From positions 1 to 64,000 of the forward strand of contig NZ_JFJY01000013.1 in the NCBI RefSeq assembly GCF_002115785.1: a stretch of 64,000 nucleotides of DNA, read 5' to 3'. Every line of letters begins with the position of its first letter. Within the stretch, counting starts at the first letter, position 1. Of the stretch, positions 45,614 through 53,530 are shown piece after piece. The notes below the pieces were generated by a model that did no database searches, had not been told where the DNA came from, and worked only from the letters and a program-made list of their open reading frames with translations. Both the position numbers and the translations under genes were made by a program. The stretch is from Thalassospira sp. MCCC 1A03138. GTDB taxonomy: Bacteria > Pseudomonadota > Alphaproteobacteria > Rhodospirillales > Thalassospiraceae.

Positions 45614-46717
45614 TTACTGACCGGTTTTAAGCTTGGTCCACAGACGGGTGCGGGTACGAAGTTCTTTCGAGCCCGGTTCGATCTTGGAACGCAGGCGTTC
45701 CTTGACTTCCTGCGACGGGTAAACACCCGGATCGGCTTTCAGATCTTCGTCGATGAATTCCATGGAAGCCTCGTTCGGGCTGGCATATTCGACATAGTTG
45801 GCAAGATCCGCACCGACATCGGCACGCAGGATGTAATCAATGAACTTGTGGGCCAGATCCGGGTTAGGCGCATCCGCCGGGATCATCATTACGTCAAACC
45901 AGATCAGCGTGCCTTCCTTCGGAATCACGTATTTGATCTCGTTGCCGTTACCGGCTTCGTCGGCGCGAAGGGCAGCCTGGCCAACGTCACCCGACCAGCC
46001 GATAGATACACAGACGTTACCATTGGCAAGGTCGTTGATGTATTGCGAGCTGTGGAAATAGGTGATGTAGGGACGGACTTTTTCGAGTTCGGCCATCGCG
46101 GCTTCGATGTCTTCGTTCGACTGCTTGGAATCCGGTTTGTCGAGATAGAAGTTGACCAGCGGCACGATCTCGCCCGGATCATCAAGCATGGTCAGGCCGC
46201 ATTTCGACAGCTTTTCGGCATATTGCGGGTCAAATACCAGCGCCCAGCTATCGAGCGGTGCATCGTCGCCCAGAGCTTCCTGAACCTTGGCAACGTTATA
46301 GCCAATGCCGTTGGTACCCCACAGGTAAGGAACAGCATAGTCGTTGTTCGGGTCGTATTTGGCGGTCTGATTCAGGATCACCTTGTCCAGATTGCCAAAG
46401 TTTTCCAGTTTCGATTTATCGACTTTCTGGAAGATGCCCGCCTGGATCAGGCGCTGCGCATCGGCCAGCGTCGGCACGACCAGATCATAGCCCGAATTTC
46501 CTGCCAGAAGCTTGGCTTCGACAACCTGGTTGCTGTCATAAACGTCGTAATTGACCTTTACGCCATATTCCTTTTCGAAATTGGCTACGGTCTCTTCGCC
46601 GATATAGTCAGACCAGTTATAAACGTTAAGGACTTCCTGTGCCGATGCGCTTGCGGCAAAGCCCGAAAGGGCTGCGGCAAGGACAACAAGGCTTGAAGAT
46701 TTAAGAAGTGATTTCAT
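45614..46717 (-). CDS. potF: Putrescine-binding periplasmic protein PotF-like
   Basis: The 367-residue precursor has a signal peptide (cut near ASA-QEV) and begins mature sequence with LNVYNWSDYIGEETV, the PotF/PotD signature whose Trp and Asp contact the polyamine. LWGTNGIGYN and SIGWSGDVGQA are further family cues. ATG 46717 follows a GGAGGC site. It lies upstream of potGHI and downstream of a glutamylpolyamine-synthetase-like gene, so the group imports and uses putrescine or a related amine. Confidence 0.93.
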   Translation of the reverse strand: MKSLLKSSSLVVLAAALSGFAASASAQEVLNVYNWSDYIGEETVANFEKEYGVKVNYDVYDSNQVVEAKLLAGNSGYDLVVPTLADAQRLIQAGIFQKVDKSKLENFGNLDKVILNQTAKYDPNNDYAVPYLWGTNGIGYNVAKVQEALGDDAPLDSWALVFDPQYAEKLSKCGLTMLDDPGEIVPLVNFYLDKPDSKQSNEDIEAAMAELEKVRPYITYFHSSQYINDLANGNVCVSIGWSGDVGQAALRADEAGNGNEIKYVIPKEGTLIWFDVMMIPADAPNPDLAHKFIDYILRADVGADLANYVEYASPNEASMEFIDEDLKADPGVYPSQEVKERLRSKIEPGSKELRTRTRLWTKLKTGQ

Positions 46718-46881
46718 TTCGCTGAGCCTCCCATGTGGCAGCGTTTGAAAATTTGAAGGTCCTGTTATTGCTTTCTCCAAGACCTTCATATCCTTCGAAT
46801 GCCTCAGGTTTTTGTCAAACACAAGATGGATTTTTGGGCATTTTTCGCATCAAGTGAAAAATTAGGCATTCATCATGCAAC

Positions 46882-46917
46882 ATTCTTGCGCCGGGGATGA
46901 TGCCCCGGCGCAAGAAT
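46882..46917 (-). terminator. Long perfect hairpin after the glutamine-synthetase-like gene
   Basis: A perfect 15-bp stem with a 6-base loop lies 5 bases after the stop at 46922. No T-run follows on either strand, so it may be a weak terminator or an mRNA-stabilising stem between this gene and potF. Confidence 0.55.
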
Positions 46918-46921
46918 TCAA

Positions 46922-48271
46922 TCAAACGTTCAGCAGAAGGTGTTCACGCTCCCACGCGCTGATCACCGTCTGGTAGGCATCCCATTCGGCTTCCTTGACG
47001 GCAAGAACGGCGGCCGAAAATTCTTCGCCCAACAGGTCTTTTAGCGGTTTGCACCGATGGAATTTTGCCAGCGCCTCGTGGATGTGGCGGGGCAGGGAAT
47101 GTGCCCGGTCATAACCCGAACCCTCAATCTGGGCGGTCGGGTCGATTTCCTCGATGATACCGAGCAAGCCGCAGGCAAGCGATGCCGCAATCGCCAGATA
47201 CGGGTTGGCATCGGCACCCGGAATTCGGTTTTCGATGCGGCGTGCATTGGCCGGACCGTTAGGCTGGCGCAGGCCGACCGTACGGTTATCAAGGGACCAG
47301 TGCATGTTGATCGGCGCATCCGACCAGGGCTGCAAACGGCGATAGCTGTTCATGTTCGGGGCCAGAAGCGGCATGGCAGCCGGAAGGTAACGTTGCAGGC
47401 CGCCGACATAGTTCAGGAACATCTGTGAATTATCGCCATTGTCATCGGCAAACAGGTTTTTGCCCGTTTTGATGTCGATGACGCTCTGATGGATATGCAT
47501 CGCACTGCCCGGATGGTTGCCCATCGGTTTGGCCATGAATGTGCCATAGACCCCGTGCTTGAGCGCGGTTTCACGCAGCGTGCGTTTGAACAGGAATGCC
47601 TGATCGGCCAGTTCAAGCGGCGCACCGTGATTGAAGTTCATTTCAAGCTGGGCGGGGCCCGACTCGTGGCTCATGGTATCAGCGTCGATATCCATGGCTT
47701 CGCAATAGTCATAGAGGTCTTCGATCAGCGGATCGAATTCGTTGATCGCATCAATGCCAAAGGCGTTCGATGCCCGTTCCGGGCGGCCCGAACGACCGAT
47801 TGGCGGTTCGAGCGGGTTGTCTGGGTCGGTGTTTTTTGCCACCAGATAAAATTCAAGTTCCGGGGCAATGATCGGCTTCATGCCGCGTTCTTCAAAGGCG
47901 GCCAGGACGCGTTTGAGAACGTGGCGCGGCGAGATCGACACCTCGTCGCCATAAAAATGGTAACAGTCGCAAATAATCTGTGCTGTCGGTTCTTCGTACC
48001 ACGGCACGACGCGAATGGTTTCCGGATCGGGTACCATGACAACGTCTTTTTCCGCCGGGTCCAGAAACGCGTCGGTTTCTTCCGGGTAACCCCCGGTGAC
48101 CGTCATGGAAAAAATTGCCTCGGGGATGGCAAGGCTTTTGGCTTCAAGCCCGCGCAAAAACTTTTGCGTTGGCAGAACCTTGCCCCGCGCCACCCCGGAC
48201 ATATCTGGGACAATACATTCGACTTCTTCAATTTTGCGGTCAGAAAGCCACTTTTTGAGATCGGTACTCAT
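46922..48271 (-). CDS. puuA: Glutamine-synthetase-family enzyme, likely gamma-glutamylputrescine synthetase (PuuA-like)
   Basis: The 449-residue protein is a type III-like glutamine synthetase relative. Cues are EVECIVPDMSGVARGKVLP near the start, ELEFYLV with metal-binding Glu, QLEMNFNHG, MGNHPGSAMHIHQS and the C-terminal ENRIPGADANPYLAIAASL. The beginning and its position beside potFGHI favour gamma-glutamylation of putrescine, the first step of the Puu pathway, over ammonia assimilation. Other Puu genes are not in the window. ATG 48271 is the likeliest start, with a weak ribosome site; ATG 48304 is an alternative. Confidence 0.85.
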   Translation of the reverse strand: MSTDLKKWLSDRKIEEVECIVPDMSGVARGKVLPTQKFLRGLEAKSLAIPEAIFSMTVTGGYPEETDAFLDPAEKDVVMVPDPETIRVVPWYEEPTAQIICDCYHFYGDEVSISPRHVLKRVLAAFEERGMKPIIAPELEFYLVAKNTDPDNPLEPPIGRSGRPERASNAFGIDAINEFDPLIEDLYDYCEAMDIDADTMSHESGPAQLEMNFNHGAPLELADQAFLFKRTLRETALKHGVYGTFMAKPMGNHPGSAMHIHQSVIDIKTGKNLFADDNGDNSQMFLNYVGGLQRYLPAAMPLLAPNMNSYRRLQPWSDAPINMHWSLDNRTVGLRQPNGPANARRIENRIPGADANPYLAIAASLACGLLGIIEEIDPTAQIEGSGYDRAHSLPRHIHEALAKFHRCKPLKDLLGEEFSAAVLAVKEAEWDAYQTVISAWEREHLLLNV

Positions 48272-48541
48272 GTGTAGTCGGACGCTTTCGCGCCAGTCCT
48301 TCAAAATTGCATTTTCTTGCTTTTTCCGGGCGTTTCCCGGTGAAATTCACAAGAAAGGAGGTTTGTCTTCGATGAATTCAGAATGTTTTTTTGTTATTTG
48401 TTTCGATATTCGAATTTTGTGCGAACATTTCGGTGGATAGTCGAAGATATCAATTCATATATCTGGATGGCTCCCACCAAGTTGCGTTATAGTCGCCCCA
48501 GATTATAAGGGCAGCGGTTGGACGCTGGTCAAGGAGGTAAA

Positions 48542-49546
48542 ATGAAAATCGAACATCCGTATCTTATGTTTCTTGGTGATGCACCGGACGAACTGGCTGC
48601 AAAAACCGCGATTGGCATCAAGCAGTGGCGCCCGGAATGGTGTGTCGCACAGCTAAGCCTTCCGGGCTGTCAGGCTGATCTTGGTCTGCCGGAAATGTCG
48701 ATTGCCGAAGCCAAGGCCGCAGGCGTCAAAACCATCGTTCTGGGCGTTGCCAACCGTGGCGGCGTTATCGGACCGGCATGGATGGAAACCCTTCTGGCAG
48801 CGATTGATGCCGGTATGGATATCGCCAATGGCCTGCATACGCGCCTGTCGACGATTCCCGAACTGGTCGAAGCCGCCAATGCCAAAGGCGTAAAACTTTT
48901 CGATGTGCGTCACTTCGATGGAAAATTGCCGATTGGCAATGGTGAAAAGCGCCCGGGCAAACGTGTCTTGGCGGTTGGCACCGATTGCTCGGTCGGTAAA
49001 ATGTACACCGCACTGGCCCTTGATGCCGAAATGAAAAAGCGCGGCATGAAGTCAACCTTCCGTGCGACCGGCCAGACCGGTATCTTCATCGCGGGCGAGG
49101 GCATTTCGGTTGATGCCGTGATTTCGGACTTCATTTCCGGCGCGGTTGAAACCATTGCCCCGGCCAACGAGCCCGATCACTGGGACGTTGTCGAAGGGCA
49201 GGGCAGCCTGTTCCATGCATCGTTTGCCGGTGTCTCCATGGGCCTGATCCATGGTTCGCAGCCCGATGCGATCATCGTCTGCCACGAACCGACCCGTACC
49301 CACATGCGCGGTCTGCCGGGTTACAAGCTTCCGGACCTGAAAACCACGATGGAAGTCAACCTGATGCATGCGCGCCTGACCAACCCCGATTGCGTGGTGG
49401 CCGGTTTTGCGATCAATACCAAGTCGCTTGACGATGCGGCGGCCAAAAAGCTTCTGGCCGAAGTCGAAGCCGAGTTTGGCCTGCCATGTGTTGATCCGGT
49501 TCGGACCGGTGTTGCACCAATCGTCGACAAACTGCAGGAGATCTGA
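48542..49546 (+). CDS. dgcN: DgcN, D-glutamate N-acetyltransferase (DUF1611 family)
   Basis: The 334-residue protein is a DUF1611 member with a P-loop, VGTDCSVGKMYTALAL near residues 145-160, and VEGQGSLFHASFAGVS and CHEPTRTHMRGLPGY downstream. In marine bacteria this family (DgcN) was shown to acetylate D-glutamate, the first step of a route converting it to L-glutamate with DgcA. It has an excellent AAGGAGGT ribosome site, and the dgcA start lies one base after its stop, so they form one operon. Assignment rests on family knowledge and the pairing. Confidence 0.88.
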   Translation: MKIEHPYLMFLGDAPDELAAKTAIGIKQWRPEWCVAQLSLPGCQADLGLPEMSIAEAKAAGVKTIVLGVANRGGVIGPAWMETLLAAIDAGMDIANGLHTRLSTIPELVEAANAKGVKLFDVRHFDGKLPIGNGEKRPGKRVLAVGTDCSVGKMYTALALDAEMKKRGMKSTFRATGQTGIFIAGEGISVDAVISDFISGAVETIAPANEPDHWDVVEGQGSLFHASFAGVSMGLIHGSQPDAIIVCHEPTRTHMRGLPGYKLPDLKTTMEVNLMHARLTNPDCVVAGFAINTKSLDDAAAKKLLAEVEAEFGLPCVDPVRTGVAPIVDKLQEI

Positions 49547-49547
49547 T

Positions 49548-50528
49548 GTGCCGCGCATAAGTGTCACATCCGAAGTCTGGCCGCTGCGCGGGGCGTTCAA
49601 AATCTCGCGCGGCGCCAAGACCGAGGCCCATGTCGTCAAGGTCACGCTGACCGATGGTGAATTCACCGGATATGGGGAATGCGTTCCCTATGCCCGTTAT
49701 GGTGAAACCGTCGAAAAAGTGATTGCCGATATCGAGGCCCAGGCCGATGCCCTTTCGCATGGTATGACGCGCAAGGAACTGCAGGACGCGATGAAGGCCG
49801 GTGCGGCGCGCAACGCAGTTGATTGTGCCTATTGGGACCTTGAGGCAAAGCGGTTTGGCCGCCGTGCCTGGGAACTTGCTGAGCGCAAGGCGCCCGAAGG
49901 CCTGATTACGGCAGAAACGCTCAGCCTTGATACGCCTGATGCGATGCGTGAAGCCGCGCGCAAGGCGGCATCGGCACCGTTGCTCAAGCTAAAGCTTAAC
50001 GGTGAAAACGTTCTCGAGTCCGTTCGTGCGGTTCGGGAAGGCGCGCCGACATCGCGTTTGATCGTTGATGCCAACGAGGCATGGTCGATTGAACTGCTTG
50101 AAGATATCGGGGCCGAACTCGACGCACTTGGTGTGGAAATGATCGAACAGCCGCTGCCTGCCGGGCAGGATGATGGCCTGCTAGATATTGATTGTCCGGT
50201 GCTGCTTTGTGCCGATGAATCGATCCATACCGTCGCCGATATCCCGCGCCTTGCGCAGCTTTACGACATGATCAATATCAAGCTCGATAAAACCGGTGGT
50301 CTTACCGGGGCGCTTGAGCTTGCCGATGCTGCCGCCAAGGTCGGCATGCAGATCATGGTTGGTTGCATGGTCGGGACGTCGCTTGCGATGGCGCCGGCCA
50401 TGATCGTTGCTGCCGATGCGCGCATTGTCGATCTTGACGGGCCTCTTTGGATGGCAAAGGACCGTGAAAATGGTCTGGCGTTTGACAAGGGTGTTATGGG
50501 GCTTCCGGACCGGGCGCTTTGGGGCTGA
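49548..50528 (+). CDS. dgcA: DgcA, N-acetyl-D-glutamate racemase (enolase superfamily, dipeptide-epimerase-like)
   Basis: The 326-residue enolase-superfamily enzyme has the KxK catalytic pair in LLKLKLNGE, metal ligands in VDANEAW, IEQPLP and CADESI, and the second catalytic Lys in INIKLDKTGG. This matches dipeptide epimerases, and next to dgcN it is best read as DgcA, which racemises N-acetyl-D-glutamate. The start is GTG 49548 behind GGAG. A strong terminator follows. Confidence 0.88.
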   Translation: MPRISVTSEVWPLRGAFKISRGAKTEAHVVKVTLTDGEFTGYGECVPYARYGETVEKVIADIEAQADALSHGMTRKELQDAMKAGAARNAVDCAYWDLEAKRFGRRAWELAERKAPEGLITAETLSLDTPDAMREAARKAASAPLLKLKLNGENVLESVRAVREGAPTSRLIVDANEAWSIELLEDIGAELDALGVEMIEQPLPAGQDDGLLDIDCPVLLCADESIHTVADIPRLAQLYDMINIKLDKTGGLTGALELADAAAKVGMQIMVGCMVGTSLAMAPAMIVAADARIVDLDGPLWMAKDRENGLAFDKGVMGLPDRALWG

Positions 50529-50565
50529 TCCTGTTCCAGAAGGATTTCGATCGGCCTTGATTATT

Positions 50566-50604
50566 GCCGCCATACCGGATTTCCGGTGTGGCGGTTTCTT
50601 TTTA
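50566..50604 (+). terminator. Rho-independent terminator after dgcA
   Basis: A 12-bp stem (50567-50578 with 50583-50594, one G-T pair) and 4-base loop is followed by TTTCTTTTT, 38 bases after the dgcA stop. Confidence 0.9.
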
Positions 50605-50762
50605 TCGCATGACGGCCTTGCCCTTTATTGCGAGTCGCGAATGTTTCTTAGTTCGCCTTAGGGTTTTGCGAGTGAAGTGTATCGGAAAAACAACCTGGAG
50701 ACGTTAATCTACGTTCGACTTTGTGTTGAAACAGGTGCTTATTTGCATTTTTTCACTCGCGG

Positions 50763-50777
50763 TTAGTTAAAAATTAA
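50763..50777 (+). promoter_or_regulatory. CtrA-box-like site ahead of the GGDEF gene
   Basis: TTAG-N7-TTAA matches the alphaproteobacterial CtrA box (TTAA-N7-TTAA) with one mismatch, 33 bases upstream of the GGDEF open frame. CtrA controls motility and c-di-GMP genes in related bacteria. A single imperfect box in AT-rich DNA can be chance. Confidence 0.3.
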
Positions 50778-50809
50778 TTCAAATTTATGCAGCCACCTCT
50801 TCTGGATAG

Positions 50810-52099
50810 TTGAATTGGCGGTTAAATCAGGGAACGATCATAAAAATTTCGGGGCTGCTGTGGCTCCTTCGCAAAGATGAGTTGGAGCTGACCCGCGTGC
50901 TATCTGGTCCCCGAAGAGATAGTCGGCGCTTCGCAGGGCCACTGCGTTGCCGCTATCGAGATTTCCTTTACACGCCCCGGCATGCAGAATTGCTGCATCT
51001 GCGGCGCAAGGAATCGGTCCAGCTGACGGCACGCTTCGCGGCTTTTTTCACCCTCGTTCTGCTGGCGCTTGTCCCGATCTGGGACGGGGCTTTTGGTAAT
51101 GGCTTTTGGCAATCGCAAACCGTGATCATGCGCTTCCTTGTCATGGGGATTGCGATTGCGGTGCTGATTAATCGTGCGGTCAGTTCCCGATGGCGACGAC
51201 GTGCGCCTTATCTGCCGATGCTGTTTCTTGTGATTGCTGCCACCCTGCTTTGCGGTTTTTCCGGGCTTGATCCGGATGCCTCGCCCAAGATGCTGACCGC
51301 GCACAGTTTCCTTCTGCTTGGTATCGTTGTTCTGGTCGCGATCATGCCTTTGACGCTGGTTGAGGCGGGGATAATGGTCTCGCCCATACTCGTCCTGCTG
51401 GTTTTTGGGGCGCAGGGGCCGGTTGCCAGTGGCTATGTTCCGGTTGAAATGATCCTGTCGGTCCTGCTGCCGCTTGCGGTAATGGCGGCATCGGTGCAGC
51501 TTTACCGTACGATTGTTGCCGCCCAGGAAATCGCGATTGATCCGCTGACAGGCGTTTATACCCGTGCCTTTGGCATGGAAATGCTGCGACTGAATTTTGA
51601 AACCGCCTATCGGAAACGCAGTCCGCTGACCGTGGCCTTTGTCGATCTTGATGATTTTAAAAAGATCAATGACCAGTTTGGTCATGATTACGGTGATCGT
51701 ATTCTGGAGGAAGCCGGGCGCAATCTGGCGCAACGGTTCCGTCGTGCCGATCTGGTGATCCGCTGGGGTGGCGAGGAATTCCTTGTTATTCTGCCGGATC
51801 TGACGCTCGATCGTGCGAACGATGTCATGCATCGCGTCATGTCACCCGGTCTGGCTGCTCTTGCTAATGGCATGACGCAGCAGGCCAGCTACGGCCTTGC
51901 CGAACGGATCGAAGACGCCATTTCACAGCCGCATAACCTGATCGATCTGGCGGATCAGCGGATGTATGACGCCAAAAAACGTCATGACCGCGAACAGATC
52001 GTTGCTGATGGCCTGTCGGGCCGCAAGGTGGCAAAACCTGTATCGGTCAAATCATCAGTCCGGGCGGATGGCAAGATCGTCAATCAGACCCTGAACTAG
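50810..52099 (+). CDS. Membrane GGDEF-domain protein (putative diguanylate cyclase)
   Basis: The protein has six or so membrane segments in the middle (about residues 75-240) and a C-terminal GGDEF domain with DPLTGVYTRAFG, FVDLDDFKKINDQFGHDYGD and the active motif RWGGEEFLV near residues 322-330, so it should make c-di-GMP. The start is uncertain: the longest frame uses TTG 50810 and there is no ATG before the membrane region, so a later GTG or TTG is possible. No inhibitory-site RxxD lies just before GGEEF. A terminator follows. Confidence 0.88.
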   Translation: MNWRLNQGTIIKISGLLWLLRKDELELTRVLSGPRRDSRRFAGPLRCRYRDFLYTPRHAELLHLRRKESVQLTARFAAFFTLVLLALVPIWDGAFGNGFWQSQTVIMRFLVMGIAIAVLINRAVSSRWRRRAPYLPMLFLVIAATLLCGFSGLDPDASPKMLTAHSFLLLGIVVLVAIMPLTLVEAGIMVSPILVLLVFGAQGPVASGYVPVEMILSVLLPLAVMAASVQLYRTIVAAQEIAIDPLTGVYTRAFGMEMLRLNFETAYRKRSPLTVAFVDLDDFKKINDQFGHDYGDRILEEAGRNLAQRFRRADLVIRWGGEEFLVILPDLTLDRANDVMHRVMSPGLAALANGMTQQASYGLAERIEDAISQPHNLIDLADQRMYDAKKRHDREQIVADGLSGRKVAKPVSVKSSVRADGKIVNQTLN

Positions 52100-52134
52100 G
52101 CCTGTTTCCGAAATCAATCATCCTGCCTTTTTGT

Positions 52135-52162
52135 CGGTCACACGTTCTGTGGCCGTTTTTTA
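52135..52162 (+). terminator. Rho-independent terminator after the GGDEF gene
   Basis: An 8-bp stem (CGGTCACA with TGTGGCCG, one G-T pair) is followed by six T residues, 35 bases after the stop. Confidence 0.85.
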
Positions 52163-52537
52163 TGCCGTATCGGAGCGAATCCCGTTTTTGTCGGGCCGGT
52201 TCGACCAATATGTTTTCCAATGTATTTTCCCGCGTCAACGCTCCTGAAACCGTGAAACTGAGAGTTTCTGCGGGTTTTGAGCATATTCTCATGACGGGAA
52301 TCGAAGGGGGAATTTTCGAATTTATCGATGGAATCGCAGGTTTTCTGTCATTCCCTTGCATTCTGATTCGCTGTGAGTCGCCAAATTTTCACAAATGAAC
52401 CGGCGTCGAGAATGGGGGCAATGCTGAAAAAGTGACCTCAGATGGGCGGGATTCAGTTCGAAAAAGTGTCAGTTTGGTGAAATTTTGATCAAAAAAAGTG
52501 CATTTATTTTTTTGATAAAAAAATAGTCAAAAACGTG
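52163..52537. other. Non-coding stretch upstream of the sRNA
   Basis: No convincing gene is seen in these 375 bases. The last 100 bases are very AT-rich and include a perfect 10-bp inverted repeat, ATCAAAAAAA (52488-52497) and TTTTTTTGAT (52507-52516), about 20 bases ahead of the sRNA promoter. This could be an UP-element-like or regulator-binding region. Confidence 0.5.
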
Positions 52538-52566
52538 TTGCGTCCGCGCGATCTAATGGGTAATGT
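52538..52566 (+). promoter_or_regulatory. Promoter of the alpha-r8-like sRNA
   Basis: TTGCGT (52538-52543) and TAATGT (52561-52566) are separated by exactly 17 bases, a good sigma-70-type arrangement, and place transcription start near 52573, directly before the first sRNA hairpin. Confidence 0.7.
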
Positions 52567-52572
52567 CTATTT

Positions 52573-52679
52573 GTGCGCTGCGGTAGGACGCAGTGCATTC
52601 CGGCGAGCGACTTGTCGCTCGTTTCTTGGACGTTTCCTCCCTAGACTTGGGCCGCTGTCACAGGCGGCCTTCTTTTTTG
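52573..52679 (+). ncRNA. Small RNA of the alpha-r8 (suhB RNA / MmgR) type
   Basis: Three stem-loops follow one another: 52575-52582 with 52589-52596, 52604-52611 with 52614-52621, and a terminator stem 52650-52655 with 52664-52669 plus TTCTTTTTT. Between the second and third lies an unpaired stretch with the motif TTTCCTCCCT (52633-52642). This order and motif are, to my knowledge, those of the alpha-r8 family (Rfam suhB), whose Sinorhizobium member MmgR influences storage-polymer accumulation. The CCTCCC stretch could block ribosome sites. Targets here are unknown. Confidence 0.8.
52650..52679 (+). terminator. Terminator of the alpha-r8-like sRNA
   Basis: A GC-rich stem (GGCCGC with GCGGCC plus inner pairs) is followed by TTCTTTTTT; it is the third hairpin of the sRNA. 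Confidence 0.85.
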
Positions 52680-52842
52680 CCTGAATTCCAAGGATTTGCA
52701 GGGATTTCAGGGGGCAGGAATTTTCACCGAAAATATCATTATGCCGCCTGCGCGGAATTGTGCAGTGCAAATCGCGCATTGGTTAAAGGCCGGTTCTGAT
52801 CTTTTTCGGGGTGGGGATTTCCTGCCTGATTGGTACTCAGCA

Positions 52843-52882
52843 ATCCAAAAGAAAAGGCACTGTCTGTCCAACCAGTGCCTTT
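52843..52882 (-). terminator. Terminator after the GNAT gene
   Basis: On the minus strand a perfect 10-bp stem (AAAGGCACTG with CAGTGCCTTT; 52853-52862 and 52873-52882) leads into TCTTTTGG, about 36 bases after the acetyltransferase stop. Confidence 0.8.
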
Positions 52883-52918
52883 GGTGGTTTGTCGTGCGAT
52901 AGGGTGGGCTGTAACGGG

Positions 52919-53530
52919 TTACTTTTCCCGTCCCGGATCGTGTTCAGGGAAGTTACCGTCACCGTCGCCGAGGCCGCGCTGCATGATCACGCTATCGACC
53001 CAGCGGCCAAGTTTGAAGCCTGCCGATTGCAATGTGCCTGCCACCCGGAAGCCAAGACGTGCGTGCAACCCGATGGAGGCCACGTTGGCGCTGTCGCCGA
53101 TTACGGCGACCATCTGGCGATAGCCAAGGGCGGTACAGCGTCTGATCAGCTCGGACAGAAGCGCGCGGCCGGCACCCTTGCCGACGACATCGGGCGCGAT
53201 ATAGATCGTGTCTTCGACCGTAAAACGATACGCCGGTCTCGGGCGATAGGCGCCGGCATAGGCAAAGCCTTCGACACGGCCGTCGATTTCGGCGACCAGA
53301 TAGGGCAGGCCGCGTTCGCGGACATGCTGCCAGCGCGATGTCAGTTCAGCGATTTCAGGCGCGCGTTCTTCGAACGAGGCCAGGCCATGCAGGACATGGT
53401 GGCCGTAAATCTCGGTGATGCGGCCAAAATCTTCTGGCTCTGCATCCCGGATCACTAGGTCCTCGAGGGAGGCGTCGCCATTTGGCATCGGTTTGCCCGA
53501 CGGTGAGGAAGAAACGGGGCTGGTGGTCAT
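52919..53530 (-). CDS. GNAT acetyltransferase, phosphinothricin/methionine-sulfone acetyltransferase-like
   Basis: The 203-residue protein has an optional N-terminal extension of about 22 residues and then a GNAT fold close to the Pat/Bar/MddA group: IRDAEPEDFGRITEIYGHHV, FAYAGAYRPRPAYRFTVEDTIYI, the acetyl-CoA loop VGKGAGRALLSELI and HARLGFRVAGTLQSAGFKLGRWVDSVIMQ. Such enzymes acetylate methionine-sulfone-like amino acids or phosphinothricin. Its ATG shares one base with the stop of the N-formylglutamate amidohydrolase gene. Confidence 0.88.
   Translation of the reverse strand: MTTSPVSSSPSGKPMPNGDASLEDLVIRDAEPEDFGRITEIYGHHVLHGLASFEERAPEIAELTSRWQHVRERGLPYLVAEIDGRVEGFAYAGAYRPRPAYRFTVEDTIYIAPDVVGKGAGRALLSELIRRCTALGYRQMVAVIGDSANVASIGLHARLGFRVAGTLQSAGFKLGRWVDSVIMQRGLGDGDGNFPEHDPGREK

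Noticed and set aside
46882-46917. The 15-bp palindrome after the PuuA-like gene as a recombination or operator site
   Set aside because: Position five bases after a stop codon and a hairpin-sized loop make an RNA stem-loop simpler, although it lacks a T-run.
52163-52537. Short open frames between the GGDEF gene and the sRNA
   Set aside because: They lack good start sites and protein-like composition, and they overlap the terminator or AT-rich repeat.
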